Positions 51,053-60,382 are shown, numbered from the stretch's first letter. The stretch: DNA of 64,000 bases from Nemorincola sp044225795 (GCA_044225795.1 JBGAIF010000005.1:245013-309012); one strand, 5' to 3'. Translations and numbers: made by a program. The notes: generated from the sequence alone by a model not told the origin.

Positions 51053-52216
51053 ATGATTTCTAAGCGTCTTTCCTTCATATATATATTGATTTTAGGGCTT
51101 GTTGGGTTCGGTATTCCTTCATATGCACAAAACGAAGGAAATGCAGAGCCGGCCGCGGCTTCAGCAGTTGCGGAACCCGCTCACGAAGAGAAGAAAGAAG
51201 GCATCAACATCACCGAGCTCGTTTTCGGCCACGTGTCCGATTCACACGAGTGGCACCTGTTCAGCCTCAAAAATGCCAATGGCACTGAAAAACCGGTTGC
51301 TTTCCCGCTTCCTATGATCATTTATCAGCCTGAAAAAGGCCTTTCTGTCCTCTCTTCAGGACATTTCGAAGAGTGGCACAAAGACGCCGAAGGCAAGATG
51401 ATCAGCAATACCCACGAAGGCCTTTATATAGAGAAGAATATGAAGGAGAAAGTAATGGCCGCTGATGGTTCAAAGGTTTACGATCTTTCTATCACCAAGA
51501 ATGTTCTTTCTATGATGATCGGCGTAGTGCTGCTGCTGGTGCTGCTCACTTCTGCCGCCAAAAAATACAAAACACCCGGACTTACCGCCCCTAAAGGCTT
51601 CCAGAATGCTATTGAAGTGCTGGTCATCTTCATCCGCGATGAAGTAGCAAAGCCAAACCTTGCCGGCAAGTACCTCGGCTACATGCCTATGCTGCTGACC
51701 GTATTCTTCTTTATCTGGATCAACAACCTGCTTGGCCTCTTACCGGGTGGTGCCAACTTCACCGGCAACATCGCGGTTACGCTTTGCCTTTCTATCATTT
51801 CCTTCCTGGTAATGGTGGTAAGCGCCAACAAACATTTCTGGGGCCATCTCCTCAATCCTCCGGGTGTGCCGCTGGGTATCAAGTTCCTCCTCGTTCCTAT
51901 CGAGATCATCTCCTTGTTCATCAAGCCCGTGGCCCTCACAATACGACTTTTCGCCAACATGCTTGCCGGTCACATCGTGATCCTTTGCGTGGTGTCCATG
52001 ATATTCATATTCGGAGTGCTCAGCAAGGTTGCAGGTATCGGTTTCGTACCCGTTTCCCTTGCTTTCTCTGTGTTCATGTTCATGCTCGAGTTGCTGGTAG
52101 CGGCCATTCAGGCATTCATATTTACTAATCTTACTGCGGTATTCATAGGTCAGGCAATTGAAGAAGCGCACCATCACGATGATGTGCATGACGGGCACGC
52201 CGTAGCAGATCACTAA
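51053..52216 (+). CDS. atpB: F0F1 ATP synthase subunit a
   Basis: 387 residues from the ATG at 51053; a TTG at 51041 would add four. It has the Bacteroidota-type cleavable N-terminal signal (LILGLVGFGIPSYAQ) and a long hydrophilic exoplasmic part to about 145, then five helices. The essential arginine is in LTIRLFANMLAGHIV, and the C-terminal helix EAHHHDDVHDGHAVADH is His/Asp-rich. Forms the proton half-channels against the c-ring. First gene of the operon. Confidence 0.95.
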   Translation: MISKRLSFIYILILGLVGFGIPSYAQNEGNAEPAAASAVAEPAHEEKKEGINITELVFGHVSDSHEWHLFSLKNANGTEKPVAFPLPMIIYQPEKGLSVLSSGHFEEWHKDAEGKMISNTHEGLYIEKNMKEKVMAADGSKVYDLSITKNVLSMMIGVVLLLVLLTSAAKKYKTPGLTAPKGFQNAIEVLVIFIRDEVAKPNLAGKYLGYMPMLLTVFFFIWINNLLGLLPGGANFTGNIAVTLCLSIISFLVMVVSANKHFWGHLLNPPGVPLGIKFLLVPIEIISLFIKPVALTIRLFANMLAGHIVILCVVSMIFIFGVLSKVAGIGFVPVSLAFSVFMFMLELLVAAIQAFIFTNLTAVFIGQAIEEAHHHDDVHDGHAVADH

Positions 52217-52251
52217 ACAACGTAGTTTTTTTTAATCAAAACCAATATAGT

Positions 52252-52503
52252 ATGTCAGTTTTAATGAACACAATTATGTTAGCCGGCGACGCTGCGAAAG
52301 CAGGTGGTGCTGTTGGCGCAGGTATCGCTGCACTTGGTGCAGGCGTTGGTATCGGCCAGATCGGTAGAGGTGCGGTAGAATCTATCGCCCGCCAGCCTGA
52401 AGCTGCAGGAGACATCCGCGCTAACATGATCCTGACTGCTGCCTTCGTAGAAGGTGTGGCACTGTTTGCGGTTATCGCAGGCATCCTCGCTATCTTCGTA
52501 TAG
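52252..52503 (+). CDS. atpE: F0F1 ATP synthase subunit c
   Basis: 83 residues, hairpin of two helices joined by the RQPE polar loop. The ion-binding carboxylate is the Glu of TAAFVEGVALF in helix 2. The Na+-type signature (Gln in helix 1 opposite E-S/T in helix 2) is not met at the expected positions, so a proton c-ring is likely. Between it and atpF lies a hairpin and a small inverted-repeat element (52521-52663). Confidence 0.96.
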   Translation: MSVLMNTIMLAGDAAKAGGAVGAGIAALGAGVGIGQIGRGAVESIARQPEAAGDIRANMILTAAFVEGVALFAVIAGILAIFV

Positions 52504-52520
52504 TGGTCGGCACAAAGAGC

Positions 52521-52559
52521 ATAACTGCATCCGACGCATAGGGCCAAGGATGCAGTTAT
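52521..52559 (+). promoter_or_regulatory. Long stem-loop after atpE
   Basis: ATAACTGCATCC and GGATGCAGTTAT are perfect 12-bp arms around a 15-base loop, starting 18 bases after the atpE stop. No strong T run follows. It could stabilise the atpBE transcript 3' end and favour subunit c over downstream subunits. Confidence 0.55.
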
Positions 52560-52663
52560 TTAACCCCCTCCTCTTGAAGGGGAGAAACAACCAAAAAATT
52601 AGTTCTTAAAATAAATATTATTAAACGCAACTCCTTGCCCGCCTTCAGGGGCCGGGGGTTAAA
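52559..52663. repeat. Small inverted-repeat element between atpE and atpF
   Basis: A 105-base stretch bounded by TTTAACCCCC (52559-52568) and GGGGGTTAAA (52654-52663), with internal CTTGAAGGGG and CCTTCAGGGG strings and an AT-rich middle. It looks like the miniature intergenic repeats of this phylum. No coding capacity and no clear target duplication seen. It ends 10 bases before the atpF ATG. Confidence 0.5.
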
Positions 52664-52673
52664 CTGATAAAAG

Positions 52674-53168
52674 ATGGATTTGTTAACCCCGGAACTCGGT
52701 TTATTTTTCTGGACGCTCATAGCGTTTCTCCTGGTATTGTTCATCCTGGGCAAATTTGCCTGGAAACCGATCCTCAACTCTCTCGGAGAGCGTGAGAAAG
52801 GTATCGCCGATTCTATCGCCGCTGCTGAGCGCGTTCGCAACGAAATGAGCCAGTTGAAGTCGGAGAATGAGAAACTGATGGCACAGGCTCGTGAAGAGCG
52901 CACTGTTATGCTGCGTGAGGCTAAGGAAATGAAAGACCGTATCTTGAACGAAGCTAAAGAGCAGGCTAAGACAGAAGCAGGCAAGATAATGGCAGATGCA
53001 CAGCTCCAGATCCAGCAGCAAAAGATGGCCGCCCTCACCGAAGTTAAGAACGAGATCGGCACACTGGCTGTCAACGTTGCTGAAAAGATACTGCGCAAGC
53101 AGCTTGCCGGAGCAGACAACCAGGAGTCTTACCTGAAGATGCTCTCTGAAGATATTAAACTGAACTAG
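52674..53168 (+). CDS. atpF: F0F1 ATP synthase subunit b
   Basis: 164 residues. One N-terminal membrane helix (LGLFFWTLIAFLLVLFILG), then a long amphipathic helix (ERVRNEMSQLKSENEKLMAQ onwards) that forms the peripheral stalk. The FAWKPILNSLGEREK motif after the helix is characteristic. No atpF duplicate is seen. Confidence 0.96.
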   Translation: MDLLTPELGLFFWTLIAFLLVLFILGKFAWKPILNSLGEREKGIADSIAAAERVRNEMSQLKSENEKLMAQAREERTVMLREAKEMKDRILNEAKEQAKTEAGKIMADAQLQIQQQKMAALTEVKNEIGTLAVNVAEKILRKQLAGADNQESYLKMLSEDIKLN

Positions 53169-53240
53169 CAGACCCGAAGGGAACAGTAGAAAACATTTAT
53201 TGCAGTTGTGGTCATCACATCCGCTAACTAATAAGGAAAT

Positions 53241-53804
53241 ATGCAAAATCCACGTCTCGCTTCAAGATATGCGAAATCGCTCCTCGACCTGGCTGTAGAA
53301 CAGAACAGTCTCGAGGCTGCATTGAAGGATATGCAGGTGCTCAACAGTATCTTTCAGCAAAGCAATGAGTTTGCACTGATGCTGCGCAGCCCTATCGTAC
53401 ACGCAGACAAAAAGCTGAGCGTTATCTCTGCCGTGCTGCAGGGCCGCAACATAAGCCCGCTTACCAACGCGTTCATTTCGCTGCTGGTGAACAAAGGCCG
53501 TGAGGCCAATATGCCCGAGATCGCCGCGGCATTCATCAGCCAGTACAATGTGCTGAAGAACATCAAGACCGTGCATGTGACCACCGCATCACCTATGAGC
53601 GATGCGGTAAAAGACAGCATCCGTACAAAGATCGCGGGCCATATGCCGCAAAGCACCATCGATCTGAAAACAGCGGTTGATGAGAGCCTTATCGGTGGAT
53701 TTGTATTGGAACTGGACGATAAATTATTTGATGCCAGCGTTAAGAACAGCCTCAATGAGATCAGGTCTAAAGTAGTGGACCACACCTACGAGACTAAGAT
53801 GTAA
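53241..53804 (+). CDS. atpH: F0F1 ATP synthase subunit delta
   Basis: 187 residues. N-terminal helical domain opening with ASRYAKSLLDLAVEQN and LLRSPIVHADKK, and the C-terminal segment MPQSTIDLKTAVDESLIGG, typical of OSCP/delta. It links the peripheral stalk to F1. It lies 72 bases after atpF. Confidence 0.96.
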   Translation: MQNPRLASRYAKSLLDLAVEQNSLEAALKDMQVLNSIFQQSNEFALMLRSPIVHADKKLSVISAVLQGRNISPLTNAFISLLVNKGREANMPEIAAAFISQYNVLKNIKTVHVTTASPMSDAVKDSIRTKIAGHMPQSTIDLKTAVDESLIGGFVLELDDKLFDASVKNSLNEIRSKVVDHTYETKM

Positions 53805-53849
53805 CACTGGATTTTTTATAACGAGTATTAACTTTTGAATCTATAATAT

Positions 53850-55430
53850 ATGGTTGATATTAAACCGGATGAAATATCGGCGATACTGCGCCAACAGTTG
53901 AGCAACGCCGACAGCAAAGCTACACTGGAAGAAGTAGGTACCGTACTGCAGGTAGGTGACGGTATTGCCCGCGTTTACGGCCTCACAGGCGTGCGCCAAG
54001 GCGAACTTGTTGAATTCTCAAATGGTGTGAAGGCGATAGCCCTGAACCTTGAAGAAGACAACGTAGGTGTCGTGCTCATGGGAGACTACAAGAGCATCCG
54101 CGAAGGCGACAAGGTGAAACGTACCAACAAGATCGCTTCCATCAGGGTAGGCGACGGTATGTCTGGCCGTGTAGTGAACACACTCGGAGAGCCTATCGAT
54201 GGTAAAGGTCCTATCAAGGGCGAAACGTATGAGATGCCGCTGGAGCGTAAAGCGCCGGGCGTTATCTACCGTGAGCCGGTGAAGGAACCACTGCAGACAG
54301 GTATCAAGGCCATTGACGCCATGATCCCTATCGGCCGCGGACAGCGTGAGCTCGTTATCGGCGACCGTCAGACCGGTAAGACCGCTATCTGTGTGGATAC
54401 CATCATCAACCAGAAAGAATTTTACGAAGCAGGCAAGCCTGTTTACTGTATATACGTTGCTATCGGCCAGAAAGCATCCACCGTTGCCGGTGTGATGAAG
54501 ACCCTCGAAGATAACGGCGCTATGCCTTATACCACTATCGTATCGGCATCAGCTTCCGATCCGGCTCCACTTCAGTTCTACGCTCCGTTCGCCGGTGCCG
54601 CCATAGGCGAGTTCTTCCGCGATACAGGACGTCCTGCACTGGTTATCTACGACGATCTTTCAAAACAGGCTGTAGCTTACCGAGAGGTATCCCTGCTGCT
54701 CCGTCGTCCTCCGGGCCGCGAAGCTTATCCGGGCGACGTATTCTACCTCCACAGCCGTCTCCTCGAGCGCGCTGCCAAGGTGATCAATAACGACTCTGTT
54801 GCCAGGAACATGAACGACCTGCCTGAGAGCATCAAACATCTTGTAAAAGGTGGTGGTTCGCTTACCGCCCTGCCTATCATCGAAACTCAGGCCGGCGACG
54901 TATCCGCATACATTCCTACGAACGTGATCTCCATCACCGACGGACAGATATTCCTTGAGTCAAACCTCTTCAACTCCGGCATACGCCCTGCGATCAATGT
55001 AGGTATCTCAGTAAGCCGCGTGGGTGGTAACGCTCAGATCAAATCCATGAAGAAAGTAGCAGGTACACTGAAGCTCGACCAGGCCCTCTACCGCGAAATG
55101 GAAGCCTTCTCTAAGTTCGGTGGCGACCTCGATGCCGCTACCAAGAACGTTATCGATAAAGGTAGCCGTAACGTGGAGATCCTCAAGCAGGCCCAGTTTG
55201 CACCTTATTCGGTAGAAAAGCAGGTAGCTATCATTTACCTCGGTACCAACAACCTCATCCGCCAGGTGCCCGTTAAGAACGTAAAAGCGTTCGAAGAGAC
55301 ATTCCTGCAGCAGATGGAGATGAAACTCCCCGATGTATTGAAGGAATTCAAGAAAGGCAACCTCCCCGAAGAAGGTGTTTCTAAGATGGTGAAGCTCGCT
55401 GAAGACCTCATCCCTCAGTTCAAAAAATAA
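53850..55430 (+). CDS. atpA: F0F1 ATP synthase subunit alpha
   Basis: 526 residues. Beta-barrel N-terminal domain, P-loop GDRQTGKTA at 171-179, KQAVAYREVSLLLRRPPGRE with the arginine finger region downstream (SVSRVGGNAQIK), and a C-terminal helical domain. Complete. It is the last gene of the cluster; a strong terminator follows at 55452 and neither atpG nor atpD/atpC is in the window. Confidence 0.98.
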   Translation: MVDIKPDEISAILRQQLSNADSKATLEEVGTVLQVGDGIARVYGLTGVRQGELVEFSNGVKAIALNLEEDNVGVVLMGDYKSIREGDKVKRTNKIASIRVGDGMSGRVVNTLGEPIDGKGPIKGETYEMPLERKAPGVIYREPVKEPLQTGIKAIDAMIPIGRGQRELVIGDRQTGKTAICVDTIINQKEFYEAGKPVYCIYVAIGQKASTVAGVMKTLEDNGAMPYTTIVSASASDPAPLQFYAPFAGAAIGEFFRDTGRPALVIYDDLSKQAVAYREVSLLLRRPPGREAYPGDVFYLHSRLLERAAKVINNDSVARNMNDLPESIKHLVKGGGSLTALPIIETQAGDVSAYIPTNVISITDGQIFLESNLFNSGIRPAINVGISVSRVGGNAQIKSMKKVAGTLKLDQALYREMEAFSKFGGDLDAATKNVIDKGSRNVEILKQAQFAPYSVEKQVAIIYLGTNNLIRQVPVKNVKAFEETFLQQMEMKLPDVLKEFKKGNLPEEGVSKMVKLAEDLIPQFKK

Positions 55431-55451
55431 GAATTATCATATCCGATAGTT

Positions 55452-55480
55452 AAAGCCCCCGATGTATCGGGGGCTTTTTA
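55452..55480 (+). terminator. Terminator of the atpBEFHA operon
   Basis: AAAGCCCCCGAT, GT, ATCGGGGGCTTT with a following T tract, 22 bases after the atpA stop. Confidence 0.92.
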
Positions 55481-55692
55481 TTTGCCGCGAATTTCCTGTT
55501 TGTTGTTTGCGCATGAATGCATGCTCTTACAGATGGGATATTTACATTAGCCTCAGGATATATCTTAACCGCTCACTACTATCCATATTCTGCACCTGCC
55601 CGCTGGTGTTTATTATGTATCGCTCTCCGGCAAATACAGTGTTACCGTTCACAAGTTTGTAAAGATGTAATGATCCGAATGCCACACATAAA
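55481..55692. other. Gene-free stretch after the ATP synthase operon
   Basis: About 210 bases between two terminators (55431-55748 overall has no gene). Short frames occur on both strands but none resembles a protein. No RNA gene recognised. Confidence 0.5.
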
Positions 55693-55720
55693 AAGAGGCG
55701 CTGCAATTGCAGCGCCTCTT
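55693..55720 (-). terminator. Perfect 28-bp palindromic terminator of the small minus-strand gene
   Basis: AAGAGGCGCTGCAA and TTGCAGCGCCTCTT are perfect 14-bp arms. On the minus strand the stem is followed by TTTTTA, so it terminates the gene at 55749-55937; the plus-strand side has only a broken T run. Confidence 0.85.
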
Positions 55721-55748
55721 CACTTTTCACACACCCTAAAAAACATAT

Positions 55749-55937
55749 TTATGCAGTAAGTCTATAGACCGGCCCCGACAGATCATGCAGCGCTCGCTCA
55801 ATATCTCTCTTCACCATGCGGTTATGTGATATCGCGAATGTTGCACTTAGCAGGGTTTGCAGGTCCACGTCCATCGGACGCTCCAGTATCTTCAATGCTT
55901 TATTCTTGCTGAAGTATATGACGTTTCTCTTCTTCAT
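55749..55937 (-). CDS. Small basic protein of unknown function
   Basis: 62 residues from the ATG at 55937 (MKKRNVIYFSKNK); the longer frame to 55970 starts in an unlikely place. Mostly helical and basic (KALKILERPMDVDLQTLLSA, MVKRDIERALHDL). The dedicated downstream terminator supports it being real. No family recognised. Confidence 0.55.
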   Translation of the reverse strand: MKKRNVIYFSKNKALKILERPMDVDLQTLLSATFAISHNRMVKRDIERALHDLSGPVYRLTA

Positions 55938-56102
55938 ATGGGCTCGTTTTAAAGTAGTAATACAAAACACATGCCAGACCGCTCATTTTCCCGAAGTGTT
56001 AACATAATTTTTTTGATTGTTCCGCTTCGGTTGTTCAATTATTAATGGCTGGTTAGTTCTTATCATATACGCGGCAATGGTCATTATGGTTTTATAGCTG
56101 TC

Positions 56103-56137
56103 AAAAAAAACTCCCGGCATGTCATACATACCGGGAG
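56103..56137 (-). terminator. Terminator of the thioredoxin-like gene
   Basis: On the minus strand CTCCCGGTATGT, ATG, ACATGCCGGGAG (one G-T pair) followed by eight T, 22 bases after the stop at 56160. Confidence 0.9.
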
Positions 56138-56159
56138 CGTATATGCTTTGCAGAAGATC

Positions 56160-56588
56160 TTACTTTTTCACCGCCGATTTCGCAAACCCTATCAGGTCCT
56201 CAGGAGTGTGGTAGCCTACGGCCATCTTCACCATATTACCTTGTTCATCCAGTATGAAGAGAGAAGGGTATGCTTCTATGCCAAATTTCCTGGCGAGCAT
56301 CAGTCCATCCCCGGTCTCACCATCATAAGATACGTTTACAAAATGCTCATTAAAATACCTGGCCACCTCTTTATCTGTGAAAGTTTCCCGCTTCAGCATT
56401 TTACACGGACCGCACCATGTAGCATATATATCCATGAATATCGGCTTATGCTCCGCCTTTGCCTTCGCCAAAACTTCCTGCCACGATTTATCATAAAATT
56501 TAATACCGTCTCCCTTCGGGGCTGCGCAGCGTCCGGCTATCAGCAATACAGCAAGCAATACCGGCACCAACACTATCGATTTTTTCAT
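56160..56588 (-). CDS. Exported thioredoxin-family protein
   Basis: 142 residues. N-terminal signal peptide (VLVPVLLAVLLIAGRCAAP; the cysteine has Arg at -1, so lipidation is doubtful). Thioredoxin fold with the active site WCGPC (Cys59/Cys62), FMDIYATWCGPCKML and the cis-Pro loop EAYPSLFIL. Length fits single-domain DUF255/thioredoxin_7-like periplasmic reductants. Probably keeps exported cysteines reduced. Confidence 0.9.
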   Translation of the reverse strand: MKKSIVLVPVLLAVLLIAGRCAAPKGDGIKFYDKSWQEVLAKAKAEHKPIFMDIYATWCGPCKMLKRETFTDKEVARYFNEHFVNVSYDGETGDGLMLARKFGIEAYPSLFILDEQGNMVKMAVGYHTPEDLIGFAKSAVKK

Positions 56589-56769
56589 ATGTTCAGCTTT
56601 TCGGTCATAAAACTAATGCATTCCGTCTATAATTCCACTTGCCATTCCGGTCAATGGTTGCCAGCCGTCTACACATTAAGTAAAAATGCACTCTTGTTGC
56701 CTTAATAAAGGAAAGTCCACCACACCTGGTCAGATGCATCAAATATATCATGTTTTAATAAGTCAGTCG

Positions 56770-56777
56770 TAGCTTTG
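56770..56777 (+). promoter_or_regulatory. TAnnTTTG promoter
   Basis: TAGCTTTG, 90 bases upstream of the ATG at 56868. Exact match to the phylum consensus. Confidence 0.55.
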
Positions 56778-56867
56778 CTTTTTGGCATTAATTACTTACT
56801 TTTCGGGTTCATTTGATAATCATTGGCTATGAAAGAAGGCTTACTTTATCCACAAAATGCTCACAAC

Positions 56868-58598
56868 ATGAAAAAAACGCGCAAAAGTATTCTTACTGTT
56901 GCTATCACTTCATGCATGCTGTTACTTGGCAATGTTCAGGCTTCAGCACGCCTTGCCAATAATGTTCCTTCTTTTACAAATGGTTACCTGCAAACAACAT
57001 CCGCTTGTCAGAACGCAACAACATCTGTCAATGCACAGATGACAGTTACAGATCTCGATCACGGGCAAACAGAAACATGGACAATACTCGCCGGCCCTTA
57101 CCACGGCACACTTTCCGGCTTTGCCACTACCGCTTTATCTACCGGTAGCACCGTTACACCTTCCGGCCTCGATTATACGCCTGCCACCGGCTACCTCGGA
57201 AACGATACATTCACTATCCAGGTATTCGATGGTTTCGATACGGCTTCTACCAATGTGATCGTTACGGTGGTGGCATTGCCCACACTCAGCAGTTCACTCA
57301 CTCCTCCCGATATTTGTGATGGCAGCGTGTTCAATTATGCACCCGCTTCCACTACACCCGGCGCAGTCTTTTCATGGACACGTCCGTTCATAGGCGGCAT
57401 TTCCAATCCTACGGCCTCCGGCTCCGGCAACCCGATGGAAACGCTCTACAATCTTACTTACTACACAGTAGCAGCTACTTACAATTATACTATTTCCGGT
57501 GGTGGTTGTATCAATCACCAGAGCGTTGTTGTCAATGTGACACCAAAGCCAAACCTTACTTCTGCTACTTCTGCCGGCAATATCTGCAATGGAGCTACTT
57601 TCAGCTATCTGCCAACCGGCACGATACCAGCCACCTCTTTTGCATGGAGCCGTGCTGCTATCTACGGCATTACGCCGGCAACATCATCCGGCACAGGCAG
57701 CATCAGTGAGGCCCTATACAATGGTACTTCGGCACCGCAGGATGTGGTCTATACTTATGTACTCAATGCCAACGGCTGTTCAGCCACACGCACAGTAACG
57801 GTTACGGTCAATCCTCCGCTCTCTTTAGCTAAGATCACTACAGTTCCTGCTACAGGCTTCTGCTCTGGTACAAACAACCAGGTATTTGGCGCCGACACGC
57901 CACCTGCCAGCGGTGTTACTTATGCCTGGAGCGCATCCAATGCTACTATTACAGCCGCGGGAAACTCAGGTCAGTATGTTGTCGTTAGCTTCCCCGCTCC
58001 GGGCCCCGCTACACTCATACTTACGTCCACCATCACAGGATCAGGATGTACAGGCACAGACGCGGTATCTGTTAATGTAAATTCGTCAGTAGTTACCTCA
58101 GATAAGGTATTGTACTACAATGCTCAGTTCATTTATATGGACAACCGTGTAGACGAATTCCAATGGGGTTATGATGATGCCGGCACGCTGGCATCGCACG
58201 ATGTGGCTGGTGCTATTTTCCAGAGCTACCCCAATAACGCTCCAGATTTTACAAACAAATACTATTGGGTTAAGACTAAAAAGAGCGGATGCAGCCAAAA
58301 GACATATTTCAACGCGCCAATGGCGGTTACTAACGTAAACGCTGCTGCTTCCGTTAAATACGCTCTGTATCCCAACCCTGCTGATAACAAGGTTACTCTG
58401 GAACTGGACAATGCTTCCGGTGTGGTTACGGATGTGGTGCTTATAGACAATCTCGGCAGGATACTTATGACACAATCAGGAACAACTCAGAAATTTGAAT
58501 TCAATACTTCAAACCTGGCAACAGGCTGGTATCACATCACCTGCACTCAAAACGGAATGAAGGTGTTGAATACAAACTTTGTAAAGACAAATAACTAA
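56868..58598 (+). CDS. Secreted T9SS protein with cadherin/Ig-like domains
   Basis: 576 residues from the ATG at 56868 (KKTRKSILTVAITSC, signal cut near QASA); earlier in-frame TTG (56823) and ATG (56829) would place a hydrophilic leader before the signal peptide. First domain about 30-140 is cadherin-like (TVTDLDHGQTETWTILAGPY, GNDTFTIQVFDGFDTAS). Three or so PKD/Ig-like repeats follow, with cysteine-bearing openings such as PDICDGSVFNY and GNICNGATFSY. The final 75 residues (YALYPNPADNKVTLELDN) are a type A T9SS sorting domain. The OmpA-like gene follows by 42 bases, and the two may be co-transcribed. Confidence 0.83.
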   Translation: MKKTRKSILTVAITSCMLLLGNVQASARLANNVPSFTNGYLQTTSACQNATTSVNAQMTVTDLDHGQTETWTILAGPYHGTLSGFATTALSTGSTVTPSGLDYTPATGYLGNDTFTIQVFDGFDTASTNVIVTVVALPTLSSSLTPPDICDGSVFNYAPASTTPGAVFSWTRPFIGGISNPTASGSGNPMETLYNLTYYTVAATYNYTISGGGCINHQSVVVNVTPKPNLTSATSAGNICNGATFSYLPTGTIPATSFAWSRAAIYGITPATSSGTGSISEALYNGTSAPQDVVYTYVLNANGCSATRTVTVTVNPPLSLAKITTVPATGFCSGTNNQVFGADTPPASGVTYAWSASNATITAAGNSGQYVVVSFPAPGPATLILTSTITGSGCTGTDAVSVNVNSSVVTSDKVLYYNAQFIYMDNRVDEFQWGYDDAGTLASHDVAGAIFQSYPNNAPDFTNKYYWVKTKKSGCSQKTYFNAPMAVTNVNAAASVKYALYPNPADNKVTLELDNASGVVTDVVLIDNLGRILMTQSGTTQKFEFNTSNLATGWYHITCTQNGMKVLNTNFVKTNN

Positions 58599-58604
58599 CT
58601 CATT

Positions 58605-58626
58605 GTCCGCCAATGCTGTTGCGGAC
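58605..58626 (+). other. Short hairpin between the T9SS gene and the OmpA gene
   Basis: GTCCGC, a 10-base loop and GCGGAC. No T run (ACTAAAAC follows), so not a strong terminator; it may mark an attenuated or processed junction. Confidence 0.35.
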
Positions 58627-58640
58627 TAAAACAACGACAG

Positions 58641-60143
58641 ATGAAGAAAGTATTACTGGCATTATTAGCTTCCGTTACCATAGGCCACCTGCAGGCGCAG
58701 AATATCACGCCTGAGGCCGACTATGTGCACGGCGGCAGCGGCAAACAGAAGGCCCCGTTTAATGCGGATAGCCTCCTGTCAAACTGGTGTCTCGACCTGA
58801 ATCTTACCGGCGGTATGCTGTCACAGCGCTTTACTGCCGGCGATCCTTCTGCATATTATCTCAATGCTGTCAACAGCAACATCACCGATCTGAAATTCCG
58901 CAAGGGATCTTCCATCGGCTTCGACGCAGAGATCGCATACTTCTTCGATAAGGCACGCAACTGGGGTATCGGCACCGGGCTTTGGTACATGAGCCAGCAC
59001 GGCACCGCTACTTTGGACAATTTCCATGTCGAATATCAGTCAAATGATTATGCAGGCAATGTATTCAGGCAGGTAATTACCGCCAATGCCCCCATAAATG
59101 AGAAGTTGCGGATCAGCAACTTCAATATCCCTCTATTACTCAAGTACAAAAAACGCTTCTCTAAAAACATTGGCTTCACCGCAGATGCAGGGCTTATGTT
59201 CAATCTCAGCGCAGCCAATTCATATACTACAGATGCCACTTTCGATTATGAGGCTATTTATAAATTCACCGGCACACAGGGTGCTGTAAAAACTGTTTAC
59301 GACAATAGCACAGTGCCCGGCGCTTCTGACCTCCTTATCACTCGCAAGTACCAGTCTACCGTTCAGCCTGATGTTCAGGCATACTTCGACCAGTTGCGCA
59401 AGCAAGGCAATAATGTCGGCCTCAATATGGCCCCTTCATCCAACACAGGCAAGTCTTCTTATAAAGGTGGTTCTGTTGGCATTTTGTTGCGCCCCGCTGT
59501 CAGCTTCTATCTGTCAGACAATATCGCACTCAATGTCGGCGCTTATTATCTCTATCAGCGCTTTTCCAATAATGGTTCCGGCGGTATGATCACCGATAAG
59601 ATAGGCACTTATAATTCTGTTCTTGGCAATGTGTCTAAAGTAACGGCAAGTTCGCTGGGTATCAGTGCAGGTGTGCGTATTTACCTCTCTAAGGCCAGGA
59701 AACCATACGTTCCCGAGGTGGCAGCAGAGCCGGAAGAAAAGACTACTGAGATCATCAGCAATCCTCCACCACCGGAGCATGAAGACGTAGATGTTACCCC
59801 TGTCGGCAATATGAATGATCCTATTCTCTTCGATCTCAACAAGACCGAGATAAAACCTGAGTCATATCCTACACTTGAAGACGCGATCAATCATATCAAT
59901 AATGACAGCAAAGCCCATATTATTGTGCATGGATATACTGACAATACAGGTACGGCTACTTACAACCGCGGTTTGTCTAAACGCCGAGCCAACGCTGTTA
60001 AAACCTTCCTAGTAGATAAGGGTGTGAAATCCTCCCGTGTTAAGACAATTGGTCATGGCTCTAAGAGCCCTGCGGCTTCAAACCGAACCTCAGAAGGCCG
60101 TGCGAAAAACCGTCGCGCAGTCATGAAATTGAAACAGAATTGA
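58641..60143 (+). CDS. OmpA-family outer-membrane protein
   Basis: 500 residues. Signal peptide (LLALLASVTIGHLQAQ), an N-terminal barrel of about 340 residues (DLNLTGGMLSQRFTAGD, GFTADAGLMFNLSA, IALNVGAYYLYQRF), a linker rich in Pro/Glu (PEEKTTEIISNPPPPEHEDV) and a C-terminal OmpA domain (about 395-500) with the peptidoglycan-binding residues in IIVHGYTDNTGTATYNRGLS and RANAVKTFLVDKG. It ends with KLKQN. Anchors outer membrane to cell wall. Confidence 0.92.
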   Translation: MKKVLLALLASVTIGHLQAQNITPEADYVHGGSGKQKAPFNADSLLSNWCLDLNLTGGMLSQRFTAGDPSAYYLNAVNSNITDLKFRKGSSIGFDAEIAYFFDKARNWGIGTGLWYMSQHGTATLDNFHVEYQSNDYAGNVFRQVITANAPINEKLRISNFNIPLLLKYKKRFSKNIGFTADAGLMFNLSAANSYTTDATFDYEAIYKFTGTQGAVKTVYDNSTVPGASDLLITRKYQSTVQPDVQAYFDQLRKQGNNVGLNMAPSSNTGKSSYKGGSVGILLRPAVSFYLSDNIALNVGAYYLYQRFSNNGSGGMITDKIGTYNSVLGNVSKVTASSLGISAGVRIYLSKARKPYVPEVAAEPEEKTTEIISNPPPPEHEDVDVTPVGNMNDPILFDLNKTEIKPESYPTLEDAINHINNDSKAHIIVHGYTDNTGTATYNRGLSKRRANAVKTFLVDKGVKSSRVKTIGHGSKSPAASNRTSEGRAKNRRAVMKLKQN

Positions 60144-60165
60144 TATTATTCTCTTATAAAAAACA

Positions 60166-60194
60166 AAAAAACACCGTTCTACGGTGTTTTTTTG
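60166..60194 (+). terminator. Terminator after the OmpA gene
   Basis: AACACCGT, TCT, ACGGTGTT and seven T, preceded by an A tract (usable in both directions). Confidence 0.88.
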
Positions 60195-60382
60195 TTTTCA
60201 CCCCAACGTATTCCCGTTATTTAATGTCTTATTATAAAGACCAGTGATAGTTGATTAATTTTATAACTAAAAGTTATTAAATTTAAGGTGATACAGGTCA
60301 ACGTACGATCAATAAAAAATCTGGTATAGGTACTTTTTTCATAATGAAAAAAATGTTACCTTGCAATAAATTGAAAAATTCT

